From an uncultured Brachyspira sp. (GTDB lineage: Bacteria; Spirochaetota; Brachyspiria; Brachyspirales; Brachyspiraceae): 34,958 bases of DNA. Position numbers and translations under genes: made by a program. This document shows positions 8,530 through 17,030 of this stretch, one piece after another (positions within the stretch are counted from its first letter, which is position 1; every line of letters starts with the position of its first letter). The stretch covers positions 1-34,958 of the forward strand of contig NZ_CAKVGN010000025.1 of NCBI RefSeq assembly GCF_934747485.1, written 5' to 3'. Under the pieces are notes generated by a model. The model saw nothing but the letters and a program-made list of their open reading frames with translations. It made no database searches and was not told the origin of the DNA.

Positions 8530-9885
8530 TTATATAATATCCAATGACTTCTTTTTAACTCTTTTATATATACAAATATACATTATAGCCGATAAAAGTA
8601 TAGAAGCAATATCTGCTATAGGCTGAGACCATATTATACCGTTTATACCAAAAAACTTAGTACCTATGTATATAGCAGGCACAAATGCTATACCCTGTCT
8701 GCATATAGAAAGTATTAAAGACGGCAAAGCCTTTCCTAATGCCTGAAATGTAGACATAAATATAAATTGAAAACCTATGAAAGGTGCTACAGAATAAGCC
8801 GCTATTAAAAACTTAGAACCATACTCTATAACCTCATCATTATCTATAAATATTCTAATTAAATCTTTAGAAAATATAAAGGCAAATACTAAAAATAAAA
8901 CACCAGAAATGAAACTAATCAAGCAAGAAAGCTTTATAGAAGCATTCATTCTCTTATAATTTTTTGATGCGAAATTATACCCTATAAAAGGCTGTACACC
9001 CTGTCCTAAACCTATAAACACTAATAGTACAAGAGTAAATATTCTTTGAGAAACTCCAAGCCCAGCAACCACATTATCATTATACCTCGAAGCAAAATTG
9101 TTAATCAAAATATTCGCCACACTTATAAGAACATTGTTCATAAAAACAGGAAAACCAATAGAAAATACATTGCTCAATATATCATTGCTTATTAAAAAAT
9201 CTTTTATCTTTATAGAAAGAAAAGTGCTTTTTTTGAGTATATAAAAAGTATAATAGAAAAAAGAACAAGCATTTCCTATTATAGTAGCCAAAGCAGCACC
9301 CGCAACTCCCATATTCATATAAAGTATCATTATAGGGTCAAGTATAATATTTATTACAGTACCAAGCACCATGCCAAACATAGCCTCCTTAGAAGCCCCC
9401 TCAGAACGTACAACCTGCCCCATAGACATTTGACAAACCACAAATATAGCACCAATGGCAACTATAAGCAAATAATCCTTAGCAAAACTATAAGTGTTAG
9501 AACTAGCTCCAGATAATTTTAATATATTTTCTAAAAACACAAAAAATATTATCATACACACCAAACCAGTAACAACACTCGCATAAAAAACAAAAGATGA
9601 AACCTTTTTAGCTTTGTCATAATTCTTAGAGCCTAAACATCTGGATATATATGAAGCCCCACCTATACCATATATAGAACCAAAAGACATAAGAACCAAA
9701 TATATAGGCATAGTTAAAGAAACAGCAGCAACTTGATTAGGGTTATTAGTTTTTCCTACAAAAAATGTATCAACCATATTATAAAACACATTCACAAGCA
9801 TTCCGAGTATTGTGGGCAGTGCTAATGTAATTAATGCCTTATAAACAGGGTAGTTCTCAAACACATCAATTTTTTTATCAATCAT
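8530..9885 (-). CDS. MATE family multidrug/Na+ antiporter
   Basis: A 451-residue integral membrane protein with about twelve hydrophobic segments in two homologous halves, the normal MATE architecture. The N-terminal YPVYKALITLALPTILGML and MVDTFFVGKTNN, the segment IYGIGGASYISRCLG, and the second-half repeat GFPVFMNN with GLGQGVQPFIGYNFA are typical of the DinF/NorM-like branch found in Firmicutes and spirochaetes. MATE proteins export cationic drugs or metabolites using Na+ or H+ gradients; the substrate here cannot be read from sequence. GAGGT lies about 7 nt before the ATG. It is transcribed in the same direction as the deoC operon but is separated from it by about 90 nt that include a possible promoter. 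Confidence 0.9.
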   Translation of the reverse strand: MIDKKIDVFENYPVYKALITLALPTILGMLVNVFYNMVDTFFVGKTNNPNQVAAVSLTMPIYLVLMSFGSIYGIGGASYISRCLGSKNYDKAKKVSSFVFYASVVTGLVCMIIFFVFLENILKLSGASSNTYSFAKDYLLIVAIGAIFVVCQMSMGQVVRSEGASKEAMFGMVLGTVINIILDPIMILYMNMGVAGAALATIIGNACSFFYYTFYILKKSTFLSIKIKDFLISNDILSNVFSIGFPVFMNNVLISVANILINNFASRYNDNVVAGLGVSQRIFTLVLLVFIGLGQGVQPFIGYNFASKNYKRMNASIKLSCLISFISGVLFLVFAFIFSKDLIRIFIDNDEVIEYGSKFLIAAYSVAPFIGFQFIFMSTFQALGKALPSLILSICRQGIAFVPAIYIGTKFFGINGIIWSQPIADIASILLSAIMYICIYKRVKKKSLDII

Positions 9886-9945
9886 ATATACCTCATAAAA
9901 TTATTTTAGTTTGATAATAAAAAATATATTAGATTTATTTTTTAT

Positions 9946-10024
9946 TTGTGGTGGCTTTGCCCCCATACCCCCACTTCTTTTATTGATATAAAAGAAGCAA
10001 AAGAACTGCATTTTAACGAAGTTC
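9946..10024. repeat. Short member of the intergenic hairpin repeat family
   Basis: This lies in the 320-nt gap between the MATE gene and clpC (9886-10205). It begins with a segment rich in GGCTTTGCCCCC and continues into a perfect 10-bp inverted repeat, CTTCTTTTAT (9974-9983) and ATAAAAGAAG (9988-9997), with loop TGAT. The sequence matches the reverse complement of the right end of the element at 27537-27750: both contain GGCTTTGCCCC, then a C-rich run, then TTCTTTT, and end in CAAAAGAAC or CAAAGAACC followed by TGCATTTT. It looks like a shortened copy. The rest of the gap is AT-rich without a visible gene, apart from the clpC terminator. Confidence 0.65.
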
Positions 10025-10164
10025 AAATTTATATATATCAAAATAAAACCATTATTTTATACCTATTCTTAACATATAAAATCAAAACTTTTACTTTTTT
10101 CTAAACGTATACAAAATATAAAAATAAACAAAAATTATTTATCTAAATATAATTAATATCCTAT

Positions 10165-10196
10165 AAAAAAGCCCCAAATAAATTAATATTTGGAGC
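10165..10196 (-). terminator. Rho-independent terminator of clpC
   Basis: A 10-bp stem formed by GCCCCAAATA (10171-10180) and TATTTGGAGC (10187-10196), one G-T pair and otherwise perfect, with a 6-nt loop. On the minus strand the stem is followed directly by six T residues (10170-10165). It starts 9 nt after the clpC stop codon. Confidence 0.93.
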
Positions 10197-10205
10197 TCTT
10201 AACAA

Positions 10206-12710
10206 TCAACTCTTAGATAGCTCTTCTACCTCATTTTCTCTGTAGGTCTTTACCTTTTCAACATTAAATAGCAGCGACTGCCCATCAGAATCAACATTAA
10301 CATTATCGCCATCTTCAATGTGCCCAAAAAGTATCTCTGTACTAATATAATCTTCTACCTCTTTTTGTATAGCTCTTCTTAAACTTCTCGCACCATACTT
10401 TTTGTCAAAGCCTTTATCTATTATATAGTTTTTTGCTTCATCAGTTAAACTTATAAAAATATTTCTATCTTTTATAGCTTCATTCAACTCTCTAAGCATA
10501 ATCTCTATAATATCTTTTAAATCTTCTTTTGTAAGAGTGTGGAATACTATAATATCATCTATTCTATTTAAAAACTCAGGATTGAAATTCTGCTTTAATT
10601 CTTCCATAGCAAAGTTCTTCATATCATTAATATCTTTTTCACTTCCAATAGCATTAAACCCTAAAGAAGTTCCCTTAACAATATCCCTTGCCCCCAAGTT
10701 GCTTGTTATAATAATTATAGTATTAGAGAAATCAACCTTTCTTCCAAAGTTATCCGTAAGCTGTCCCTCTTCAAGCACCTGCAAAAGTATGTTTGTGATG
10801 TCTGGATGAGCTTTTTCTATCTCATCAAAAAGTATTAAAGAATAAGGTTTTCTTCTCACCTTCTCTGTAAGTCCGCCTCCCTCTTCATAGCCAACATATC
10901 CGGGAGGAGCTCCAATAAGTCTGCTTACTGCAAACTTCTCCATAAACTCACTCATATCTATTCTTATAAGAGCATCGCTGTCACCAAACATAAACTCTGA
11001 AAGAACCTTAGCTAAAGCTGTTTTACCAACACCAGTAGGACCTAAAAATATAAAACTTCCAAGCGGTTTTTTAGTGCTTTTTAAACCTGCTCTCGCTCTT
11101 CTTATAGCCTTTGATATAGATGATATAGCCTCCTTCTGCCCCACTATCTTACTATGAAGTTCATCTTCCATACCAATAAGTCTTTTACTCTCAGAATCTA
11201 ATAATCTTTTTACCGGTATATTTGTAATCTCTGATATTACATGTCTTATATCATCTTCATTAATAATTGTTTCTGTTTTGTCTCTCTCGCTTCTCCACTC
11301 AGCTTCTTTTTTATCCAATTCCTCTTGTAAAGATTTTATAGTATCTCTTAATTTAACTGCCTCTTCAAAAATCTGATTTTTTACAACAGTCTCTTTTTCT
11401 TGATTAAGCTCTTTTATTTTGTTTTCTAAATCTTTTAATTCCTGAGGCTTAACCATGTTCATAAGTCTTGCTCTTGAACCTGCCTCATCAATTAAATCTA
11501 TAGCCTTATCCGGCAAATGTCTTTCAAATATATATCTTTTACTTAATACAGCAGAAGCATAAATAGCCCCATCAGTATATTTTACTTTATGATGCTCTTC
11601 ATATTTAGATTTTATTCCATTTAATATTTCTATAGTGTCCTCAATAGAAGGCTCTTCAACATTTATAGGCTGAAATCTTCTCACCAAAGCACCATCTTTT
11701 TCTATATACTTTTTATATTCATTTATAGTAGTTGCACCAATACATTGAATCTCTCCGCGAGAAAGTGCAGGCTTAAGCATATTAGCAGCATCTAAAGCTC
11801 CCTCTGCTCCGCCAGCCCCAATTAAAGTATGAAGTTCATCTATAAATATTATAATATTGCCAACTTTTTTTATCTCCATTACTATGTTTTTTATTCTCTC
11901 TTCAAACTCACCTCTATATTTAGTACCCGCAACAACAGAAGATAAATCTAAACTCAAAACTCTCTTTTTTAATAATATATCAGGCACATCAGTAGAAACA
12001 ATCTTTTCTGCCAACCCCTCAACTATAGCAGTCTTACCAACCCCCGGCTCTCCTAAGAGTATAGGATTATTTTTCTTTCTTCTTGAAAGTATCTGTACAA
12101 CTCTCATTACCTCATTTTCTCTGCCAATCACCCTATCCAATGCCTTTTCTCTTGCCATTTTAGTTAAATCACGTGCAAATTTATCTAAAGTAGGAGTTCT
12201 TGCTGTATTATCTTCTTGTATATTGTTTGAAATAGCCTCAGAAATATTTGATGAAGAGCCAGACTTCCCTCTAATTCTCATCATCTCTTGTCTTAATGTT
12301 TTTAAATCTAAATTATATCCAGTAAGCACATTATATGCTATACCATTTTCCTCTTTTAAAATTCCAAGAAGCAAATGCTCTGTACTTATACAATTATCAC
12401 CCAATGTCTTAGCCTCTTCTGCCGCTCTGCTTATTAAATGCTGAATACGAGGAGACGGCGGTATTTTACCAAACAATTTAGTATTGCTTGTAGATTTTAC
12501 CATAGAAGATTCTATATCAAATTTTATCTTTTCTATATCTATTTTTAATTTGTTTAAAACATTAACAACTATTGAATCTGTTTCATGAAATATTCCTAAT
12601 AAAACATGTTCCGGAGTAAGCATATCATGATTTAATCTCTTAGCTTCCTCTACAGAATGTAAGTCTAATATTCTTATAGCTTTATTAGTAAGACGAAATG
12701 GATAAGACAT
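10206..12710 (-). CDS. clpC: ATP-dependent Clp protease ATP-binding subunit ClpC
   Basis: An 834-residue Hsp100 unfoldase. In order it has two Clp_N repeats (about 1-145, each with an EHVLLGI/EHLLLGI core), AAA+ domain 1 with Walker A GEPGVGKT (220-227), a central coiled-coil/UVR-like region with NQIFEEAVKLRD (about 430-480), and AAA+ domain 2 with GPTGVGKT and FDEIEKAHPD. The LGFNA loop in domain 2 matches the hydrophobic tripeptide loop that docks ClpP, so it should act with ClpP in protein quality control. No clpP, mcsA/mcsB or ctsR gene lies nearby and I see no CIRCE-type operator. It appears monocistronic, with its own weak promoter and a strong terminator. Confidence 0.96.
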   Translation of the reverse strand: MSYPFRLTNKAIRILDLHSVEEAKRLNHDMLTPEHVLLGIFHETDSIVVNVLNKLKIDIEKIKFDIESSMVKSTSNTKLFGKIPPSPRIQHLISRAAEEAKTLGDNCISTEHLLLGILKEENGIAYNVLTGYNLDLKTLRQEMMRIRGKSGSSSNISEAISNNIQEDNTARTPTLDKFARDLTKMAREKALDRVIGRENEVMRVVQILSRRKKNNPILLGEPGVGKTAIVEGLAEKIVSTDVPDILLKKRVLSLDLSSVVAGTKYRGEFEERIKNIVMEIKKVGNIIIFIDELHTLIGAGGAEGALDAANMLKPALSRGEIQCIGATTINEYKKYIEKDGALVRRFQPINVEEPSIEDTIEILNGIKSKYEEHHKVKYTDGAIYASAVLSKRYIFERHLPDKAIDLIDEAGSRARLMNMVKPQELKDLENKIKELNQEKETVVKNQIFEEAVKLRDTIKSLQEELDKKEAEWRSERDKTETIINEDDIRHVISEITNIPVKRLLDSESKRLIGMEDELHSKIVGQKEAISSISKAIRRARAGLKSTKKPLGSFIFLGPTGVGKTALAKVLSEFMFGDSDALIRIDMSEFMEKFAVSRLIGAPPGYVGYEEGGGLTEKVRRKPYSLILFDEIEKAHPDITNILLQVLEEGQLTDNFGRKVDFSNTIIIITSNLGARDIVKGTSLGFNAIGSEKDINDMKNFAMEELKQNFNPEFLNRIDDIIVFHTLTKEDLKDIIEIMLRELNEAIKDRNIFISLTDEAKNYIIDKGFDKKYGARSLRRAIQKEVEDYISTEILFGHIEDGDNVNVDSDGQSLLFNVEKVKTYRENEVEELSKS

Positions 12711-12732
12711 ATTTGTTTCCTATAATCATAAA

Positions 12733-12759
12733 TTTATATATAATAATTCTTTTTTTCAA
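12733..12759 (-). promoter_or_regulatory. Possible clpC promoter
   Basis: Minus-strand TTGAAA (12759-12754) and TATAAA (12738-12733) with 15-nt spacing, upstream of an AGGA ribosome binding site and the clpC ATG. The spacing is short and the region AT-rich, so support is modest. No inverted repeat resembling a heat-shock operator was found. Confidence 0.35.
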
Positions 12760-12790
12760 TCTTTATCGGATATAAAAAAACTAAGCTTAT

Positions 12791-12832
12791 AAAAAAATAG
12801 AATTGCATATTAAATCAATATATACAATTCTA
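12791..12832 (-). terminator. Rho-independent terminator of the lolA-to-sigma operon
   Basis: A 13-bp stem with one mismatch, TAGAATTGCATAT (12798-12810) and ATATACAATTCTA (12820-12832), with a 9-nt loop. On the minus strand it is followed by seven T residues (12797-12791). It lies 26 nt after the stop codon of the small membrane protein and upstream of clpC. Confidence 0.9.
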
Positions 12833-12858
12833 CTATATTTAACCACTATTAGAAAAAA

Positions 12859-13203
12859 TTACAACCTAGATACATTAATAACAGGCACATTTCTTCTATT
12901 AGTAGAAGCCGTATTAATATTATCCAACTCATTATTTTTTATAACACTAGGATTAGTGTATAAAAAAGATAAAATCAATGCTGCAATTATAGCCATAGAT
13001 AGTACAAATGAAAGCTTCCTAGAACACATCATAGAATACATATAATCAAAAAGACTATTTTCTTTCTTAACTACTATAGTACTCTCTGCTTTAGCCCTAT
13101 TCAACATGCGAGCCCACTCATCATCTGGCAAGTTATTCAAATTGAAATAATTCCTTTTTCTTTCAATTTTCCTTTTAAATTGCATCATTTCATGTAATTT
13201 CAT
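12859..13203 (-). CDS. Small single-pass membrane protein, candidate anti-sigma factor
   Basis: A 114-residue protein with a charged N-terminal half (many Lys/Arg/Glu, about residues 1-60), one hydrophobic segment (about 64-82, LSFVLSMAIIAALILSFLY) and a short polar tail. Its ATG overlaps the stop of the sigma-factor gene as ATGA (4-nt overlap), with AGGA in the end of the sigma gene as ribosome binding site. A cytoplasmic N-terminus, one membrane span and coupling to an ECF-type sigma gene are the usual arrangement of membrane anti-sigma factors. I see no zinc-binding His-Cys-Cys motif or other recognisable domain, so the role is inferred from context. It is the last gene before a strong terminator. 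Confidence 0.8.
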   Translation of the reverse strand: MKLHEMMQFKRKIERKRNYFNLNNLPDDEWARMLNRAKAESTIVVKKENSLFDYMYSMMCSRKLSFVLSMAIIAALILSFLYTNPSVIKNNELDNINTASTNRRNVPVINVSRL

Positions 13204-13769
13204 AAAAGAGTCCTTTCTTTTTCTAACAAAGTTTTCATTTTTTTGAGAGCATAAGAATAATTACTCTTAGCAGAATCACTTGATATATTTAGAATATCAG
13301 CTATTTCTTTATAAGAATAATTTTCATAATATCTCAAGATAAATACATCTCTTTGTTTTCCTTTCAATTTGCTGGAAGCTGAGTATATTTTCTCTTGCAA
13401 ATATACTCTTTCATATTCTTTTTCAGTATTGTATCTTTTATCGTCCACAACCTCTAATTTTTCAAGGTAAGGAGACTCACGCCTATAAGCTTTAGAATAC
13501 ATATTAATAGCTGTATTGCTAATTATTCTATATAGCCAGCCTTTGAAATAATTTTTCTCTTCATATCTTCCTATCGCTTTATAAACGCGTATTAAAACAT
13601 CTTGAGTTAAATCCATAGCATCTTCATAATTATGCATAAAACGATAAGATATATTGAAGATATAATTTTTATACCTAGTAAGTAAAATATCCAAAGCTTC
13701 ATTATCCCCATTTTTGTGGGCTTCTATTAATTCATAATCTTTTAATAATTCTTTTTCTTTTGTCATCAT
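13200..13769 (-). CDS. RNA polymerase sigma factor, ECF-type
   Basis: A 189-residue sigma-70 family protein with only regions 2 and 4. Region 2 spans about 25-95 and contains FMHNYEDAMDLTQDVLIRVYKAI and FKGWLYRIISNTAINMY. Region 4 spans about 130-182 and contains LKGKQRDVFILRYYENYSYKEIADIL followed by a helix-turn-helix ending SSDSAKSNYSYALKKMK. It should direct RNA polymerase to a stress or envelope regulon; the target promoter cannot be told from sequence. Two ATGs are adjacent (13769 and 13766); GGAG lies 10 nt from the first. It overlaps the small membrane protein gene by 4 nt and begins 60 nt after the ClpX-like gene. Confidence 0.93.
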   Translation of the reverse strand: MMTKEKELLKDYELIEAHKNGDNEALDILLTRYKNYIFNISYRFMHNYEDAMDLTQDVLIRVYKAIGRYEEKNYFKGWLYRIISNTAINMYSKAYRRESPYLEKLEVVDDKRYNTEKEYERVYLQEKIYSASSKLKGKQRDVFILRYYENYSYKEIADILNISSDSAKSNYSYALKKMKTLLEKERTLL

Positions 13770-13829
13770 TATTTGCCAACTCCATTACTGTTTACATATA
13801 TAAAACAGATTTTAAACATTTAAGTAAAA

Positions 13830-15614
13830 TCAAGCCATATAAGTTTTATCTTCTTTTATCCCTATATTATTCTTTTTAATAAAATCTTTATCGCTTGAGA
13901 TTACTACCTCCCTCTCTTCAAATGCTTTCTCTATATCTTTTTTAGTTAGAGTTAAAGCATTTCCTTTTATACCATCTAAATTAAAAAGTATATTAACCAT
14001 TGCAGTTTCAACTATACTTTTTAATGACCTTGCACCCATATTCATAGTAGAAGCCTTATCAACTATATAATTTACAGCATCATCTGTTAATATTAGCTTC
14101 TTTCCTATGCTTTTAAAGAAATCTATATATTTTATTATAGGTGATTCTTTAGTTTTTAGCAATATATCTTTGAGATTATCTTTAGTAAGTTCATTTAAAG
14201 TTACAATTATAGGTATTCTTCCTATAAACTCTGGTATCATACCATATTTCTCTACATCTTTCACATCTACCTGACTAAGTATTTTGTTTTTCTGAAGCTT
14301 ATTTAATACCGCATTAGAACCAAAACCTAAACTGCTCTCTCCTTTAAGACGCATCTTTATAATATCTTCAAGTCCTACAAAAGCACCGCCGAAAATAAAC
14401 AAAATATTTTTAGTATTCATTACAATGCCGTCGCTTGAATGCATCATTCTTCTGTCGCCAAACTCAGGCACTCTAATATCTTCTCCATTCATCATAGAAA
14501 GCAAAGCCTCTTGAACTGCCTTGTCTGATGGGTTGCCTGTAGTAGATTGATGAGCATCTGCTTTTGCTATCTTGTCTACCTCATCTAAAAATACTATACC
14601 ATTTTGTGCTTTCTCCAAATCACCATTAGCTTTTTTATAAAGATTATATAAAACAACCTCAACATCATCACCCACATAACCAGTTTCCGTAAGTGTTGTA
14701 ACATCAGCACGGGCAAACGGTAAGCCTAAAATATCTGCTAATGTCTTTACTAAATATGTTTTACCAACACCAGTAGGGCCTATCATAAGAATATTTGACC
14801 TAAACGGTATATCTTTATTGCCGCTAATTCTCAAACAATGTAAATAAGCATGTACTGATAATGCCTTTTTAGCATCATCTTGTCCTATTACTGTTTTGTT
14901 AAGCTCGGATACTATCTCTTTCGGAGTTAATATTCTTGGCTCTTTTATAATCTTCTTTTTAGATTTTGTATCTATATAATTTTCTTTGTTTGTAATATCT
15001 AATATTAAATCGTAGCTTTCTTTTTCTAAAAAAGCAAAAACTATCTTTGAATTAACAAATGTAATTAAAGTATTAGATACCTCTAAAAGACCAATACTTG
15101 AATAAGGCTCATGAGATAAAACAAGTATGCCGCTTGACATTAATCTGCTTTTACTATCGAAATAATGGTACTTGTTAATATAAATATCTGCATCCATTGT
15201 GATGAGTTCTAATATTCTTCTTACAGATATGGCAGACATAGAATCCCCATAAATTGTATAAGTAATTAAACAATATAAAATAAATCTTTCATCATCATTT
15301 AATTCAAACTCATTTATAAATCTTTCTATATTAAAATTATATTGTTTAAATGTATGTATCTTTTTTAAATCTTTTTTTATAGAATCTATTAATATAGCTA
15401 TCTCATCATTATTGTTATTTACAGTTTTCTCATCATTAATAATTGTTTCATCATCATAACCTAATACTCTATTGATATTATTAGAAAGTCTTCTTGTCAT
15501 ATCATTTCTATCAGATATTAAGTTTAATGTATATACAATTTTACTTACGCTTTCAAAATAATCTCTAAAAGCCTCTTCTCTATTTTTATATTCCTTATTA
15601 TTTTTTTTGCTCAT
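13830..15614 (-). CDS. ClpX-like AAA+ ATPase with a novel N-terminal domain
   Basis: A 594-residue protein. The C-terminal two thirds (about 230-575) is a ClpX-type unfoldase: GQDDAKKALSVH, Walker A GPTGVGKT (279-286), pore loop GYVG (312-315), Walker B IVFLDE (340-345), sensor segment LFIFGGAF, and LGFG (429-432) where ClpX has its ClpP-docking IGF loop. The first 230 residues do not resemble the ClpX zinc-binding domain: they contain a single Cys (115) and look mainly helical and charged. Translation is assigned to ATG at 15614 because GAGGAG precedes it by 5 nt; a longer reading frame to 15662 has no such site and would overlap rimO. It probably partners ClpP with its own adaptor or substrate set, which is inference. 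Confidence 0.9.
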   Translation of the reverse strand: MSKKNNKEYKNREEAFRDYFESVSKIVYTLNLISDRNDMTRRLSNNINRVLGYDDETIINDEKTVNNNNDEIAILIDSIKKDLKKIHTFKQYNFNIERFINEFELNDDERFILYCLITYTIYGDSMSAISVRRILELITMDADIYINKYHYFDSKSRLMSSGILVLSHEPYSSIGLLEVSNTLITFVNSKIVFAFLEKESYDLILDITNKENYIDTKSKKKIIKEPRILTPKEIVSELNKTVIGQDDAKKALSVHAYLHCLRISGNKDIPFRSNILMIGPTGVGKTYLVKTLADILGLPFARADVTTLTETGYVGDDVEVVLYNLYKKANGDLEKAQNGIVFLDEVDKIAKADAHQSTTGNPSDKAVQEALLSMMNGEDIRVPEFGDRRMMHSSDGIVMNTKNILFIFGGAFVGLEDIIKMRLKGESSLGFGSNAVLNKLQKNKILSQVDVKDVEKYGMIPEFIGRIPIIVTLNELTKDNLKDILLKTKESPIIKYIDFFKSIGKKLILTDDAVNYIVDKASTMNMGARSLKSIVETAMVNILFNLDGIKGNALTLTKKDIEKAFEEREVVISSDKDFIKKNNIGIKEDKTYMA

Positions 15615-15645
15615 TAATCTCCTCTCATTATACAACAAAAAAACC

Positions 15646-16968
15646 TTATTCCAAATTACCAACTAAATCATACTCTGTATTATGCACTATTTTTACCTTT
15701 ACTATATCGCCAATATTGATATTATCAACATTCTTTTTATCAAAGTAAACCTCAACAAATCCATCAACTTCAGGAGCATCATATTTACTTCTGCCTATAA
15801 ACTTATCTTCCTCTTTCTTCTCTATAAGTACATCAATGCTTTTTCCTATAAACCTAGAAAGTCTCTCTTCAGATACCTCAAGAGCAATTCTCATAAGTTT
15901 ATCTCTAAGCATTAATTTTTTATTTTTACTAATTTTCTTTTTGTTAATAAGCAAAGCATCAGTATTTTCTTCTTCAGAATATGTAAAAACTCCAACCCTA
16001 TCAAGCTTCATCTTTTTTACAAAACTAACCAACTTCTTAAAGCTCTCAACAGTCTCTCCAGGAAAACCTACAATTAAAGAAGTTCTTATAACAGCATTTT
16101 CATCATAGCTTCTAATATAATTTATCATATCCTTGTAAAAAGAATATCCCCTGTTTCCTCTGTTCATATCTTTCAATATATCCTTATCTATATGCTGCAA
16201 AGGTATATCAAAATAAGGGACAACTTTTTCTGTTTTAAACATAGCATCTATTATACTTTTATTTAAAACAACAGGATTTTGATAAAGAACTCTAATCCAT
16301 TCTATGCCGTCAATAACAGAAAGCTCTTTTAATAAATCAGGCAATGCTAATTTTTTATAAATATCATAACCATAATAGGTAGTTTCATGGGCTATTAAAT
16401 TTATTTCTTTAGCACCATTTTTTGCATATTCTCTAGCCTCTTTAACTATGTCTTCTATTTTTCTGCTTCTATGTTTTCCCCTTATTGAAGGTATAGCACA
16501 AAAACTGCAATTAGCATGACAGCCGTCACTTATTCTTATGTATGCACTATAATTTGTAGAAGTATTTATTCTATCAACATACTCTTTGTATGTAGTATTC
16601 TCTTCAGCATCATGAAAACCGTCTTTCTCTACAGCAGTTAAAATCTTTTCTAAATCATGTATGCCAATAGCAGAATCAACTTCCTGAAACATCTCCATAA
16701 AATTTTCTTTATATCTCTCACTCATACAGCCAGATACTATAAGCCTCTTACATTTGCCGTATTTTTTATAAAGAGAATGGTCAAATATAGCATCTATTGA
16801 TTCTTTCTTAGAATCTTCTATAAAAGCACAAGTATTAATAACTATAACATCTGCATCCTCTGCTTTATCAACTATCTTGTATCCATTTTTATTTAATATA
16901 GCAAGTATATGCTCGCCATCAACCGTATTCTTCTCGCAGCCTAAACTATATAAATATATGTTTTGCAA
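15646..16968 (-). CDS. rimO: Ribosomal protein S12 methylthiotransferase RimO
   Basis: A 440-residue radical-SAM methylthiotransferase that adds a methylthio group to the conserved aspartate of ribosomal protein S12. The N-terminal UPF0004 domain has the three cluster cysteines Cys11 (SLGCEKN), Cys47 (NTCAF) and Cys81 (SGCMSE). The radical-SAM motif is CHANCSFC (Cys150, 154, 157), and a TRAM-like C-terminal domain follows. SLGCEKN and the RGKHRSRK segment favour RimO over MiaB. The start is a TTG at 16966-16968 with AAGGA 9 nt upstream; no in-frame ATG is nearby. It is separated from rodZ by 62 nt and from the ClpX-like gene by 31 nt, so co-transcription is likely. Confidence 0.93.
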   Translation of the reverse strand: MQNIYLYSLGCEKNTVDGEHILAILNKNGYKIVDKAEDADVIVINTCAFIEDSKKESIDAIFDHSLYKKYGKCKRLIVSGCMSERYKENFMEMFQEVDSAIGIHDLEKILTAVEKDGFHDAEENTTYKEYVDRINTSTNYSAYIRISDGCHANCSFCAIPSIRGKHRSRKIEDIVKEAREYAKNGAKEINLIAHETTYYGYDIYKKLALPDLLKELSVIDGIEWIRVLYQNPVVLNKSIIDAMFKTEKVVPYFDIPLQHIDKDILKDMNRGNRGYSFYKDMINYIRSYDENAVIRTSLIVGFPGETVESFKKLVSFVKKMKLDRVGVFTYSEEENTDALLINKKKISKNKKLMLRDKLMRIALEVSEERLSRFIGKSIDVLIEKKEEDKFIGRSKYDAPEVDGFVEVYFDKKNVDNINIGDIVKVKIVHNTEYDLVGNLE

Positions 16969-17030
16969 ATCACAATATCCTTATTTTTTATTTTTTTCTA
17001 AAAACTATTTTTTTAATTTATTTTTAATAA

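Noticed and set aside
11857..12444. 195-codon open frame on the plus strand inside clpC
   Set aside because: It lies wholly antisense to a clearly conserved ClpC coding region, has no family resemblance, and reflects biased codon use on the opposite strand.
12711..12800. CIRCE or CtsR-type heat-shock operator before clpC
   Set aside because: No TTAGCACTC/GAGTGCTAA dyad and no heptad direct repeat could be found; only AT-rich sequence, a weak promoter and the preceding terminator.
15615..15662. Upstream extension of the ClpX-like protein by 16 residues
   Set aside because: It would overlap the end of rimO and has no ribosome binding site, whereas GAGGAG precedes the ATG at 15614.
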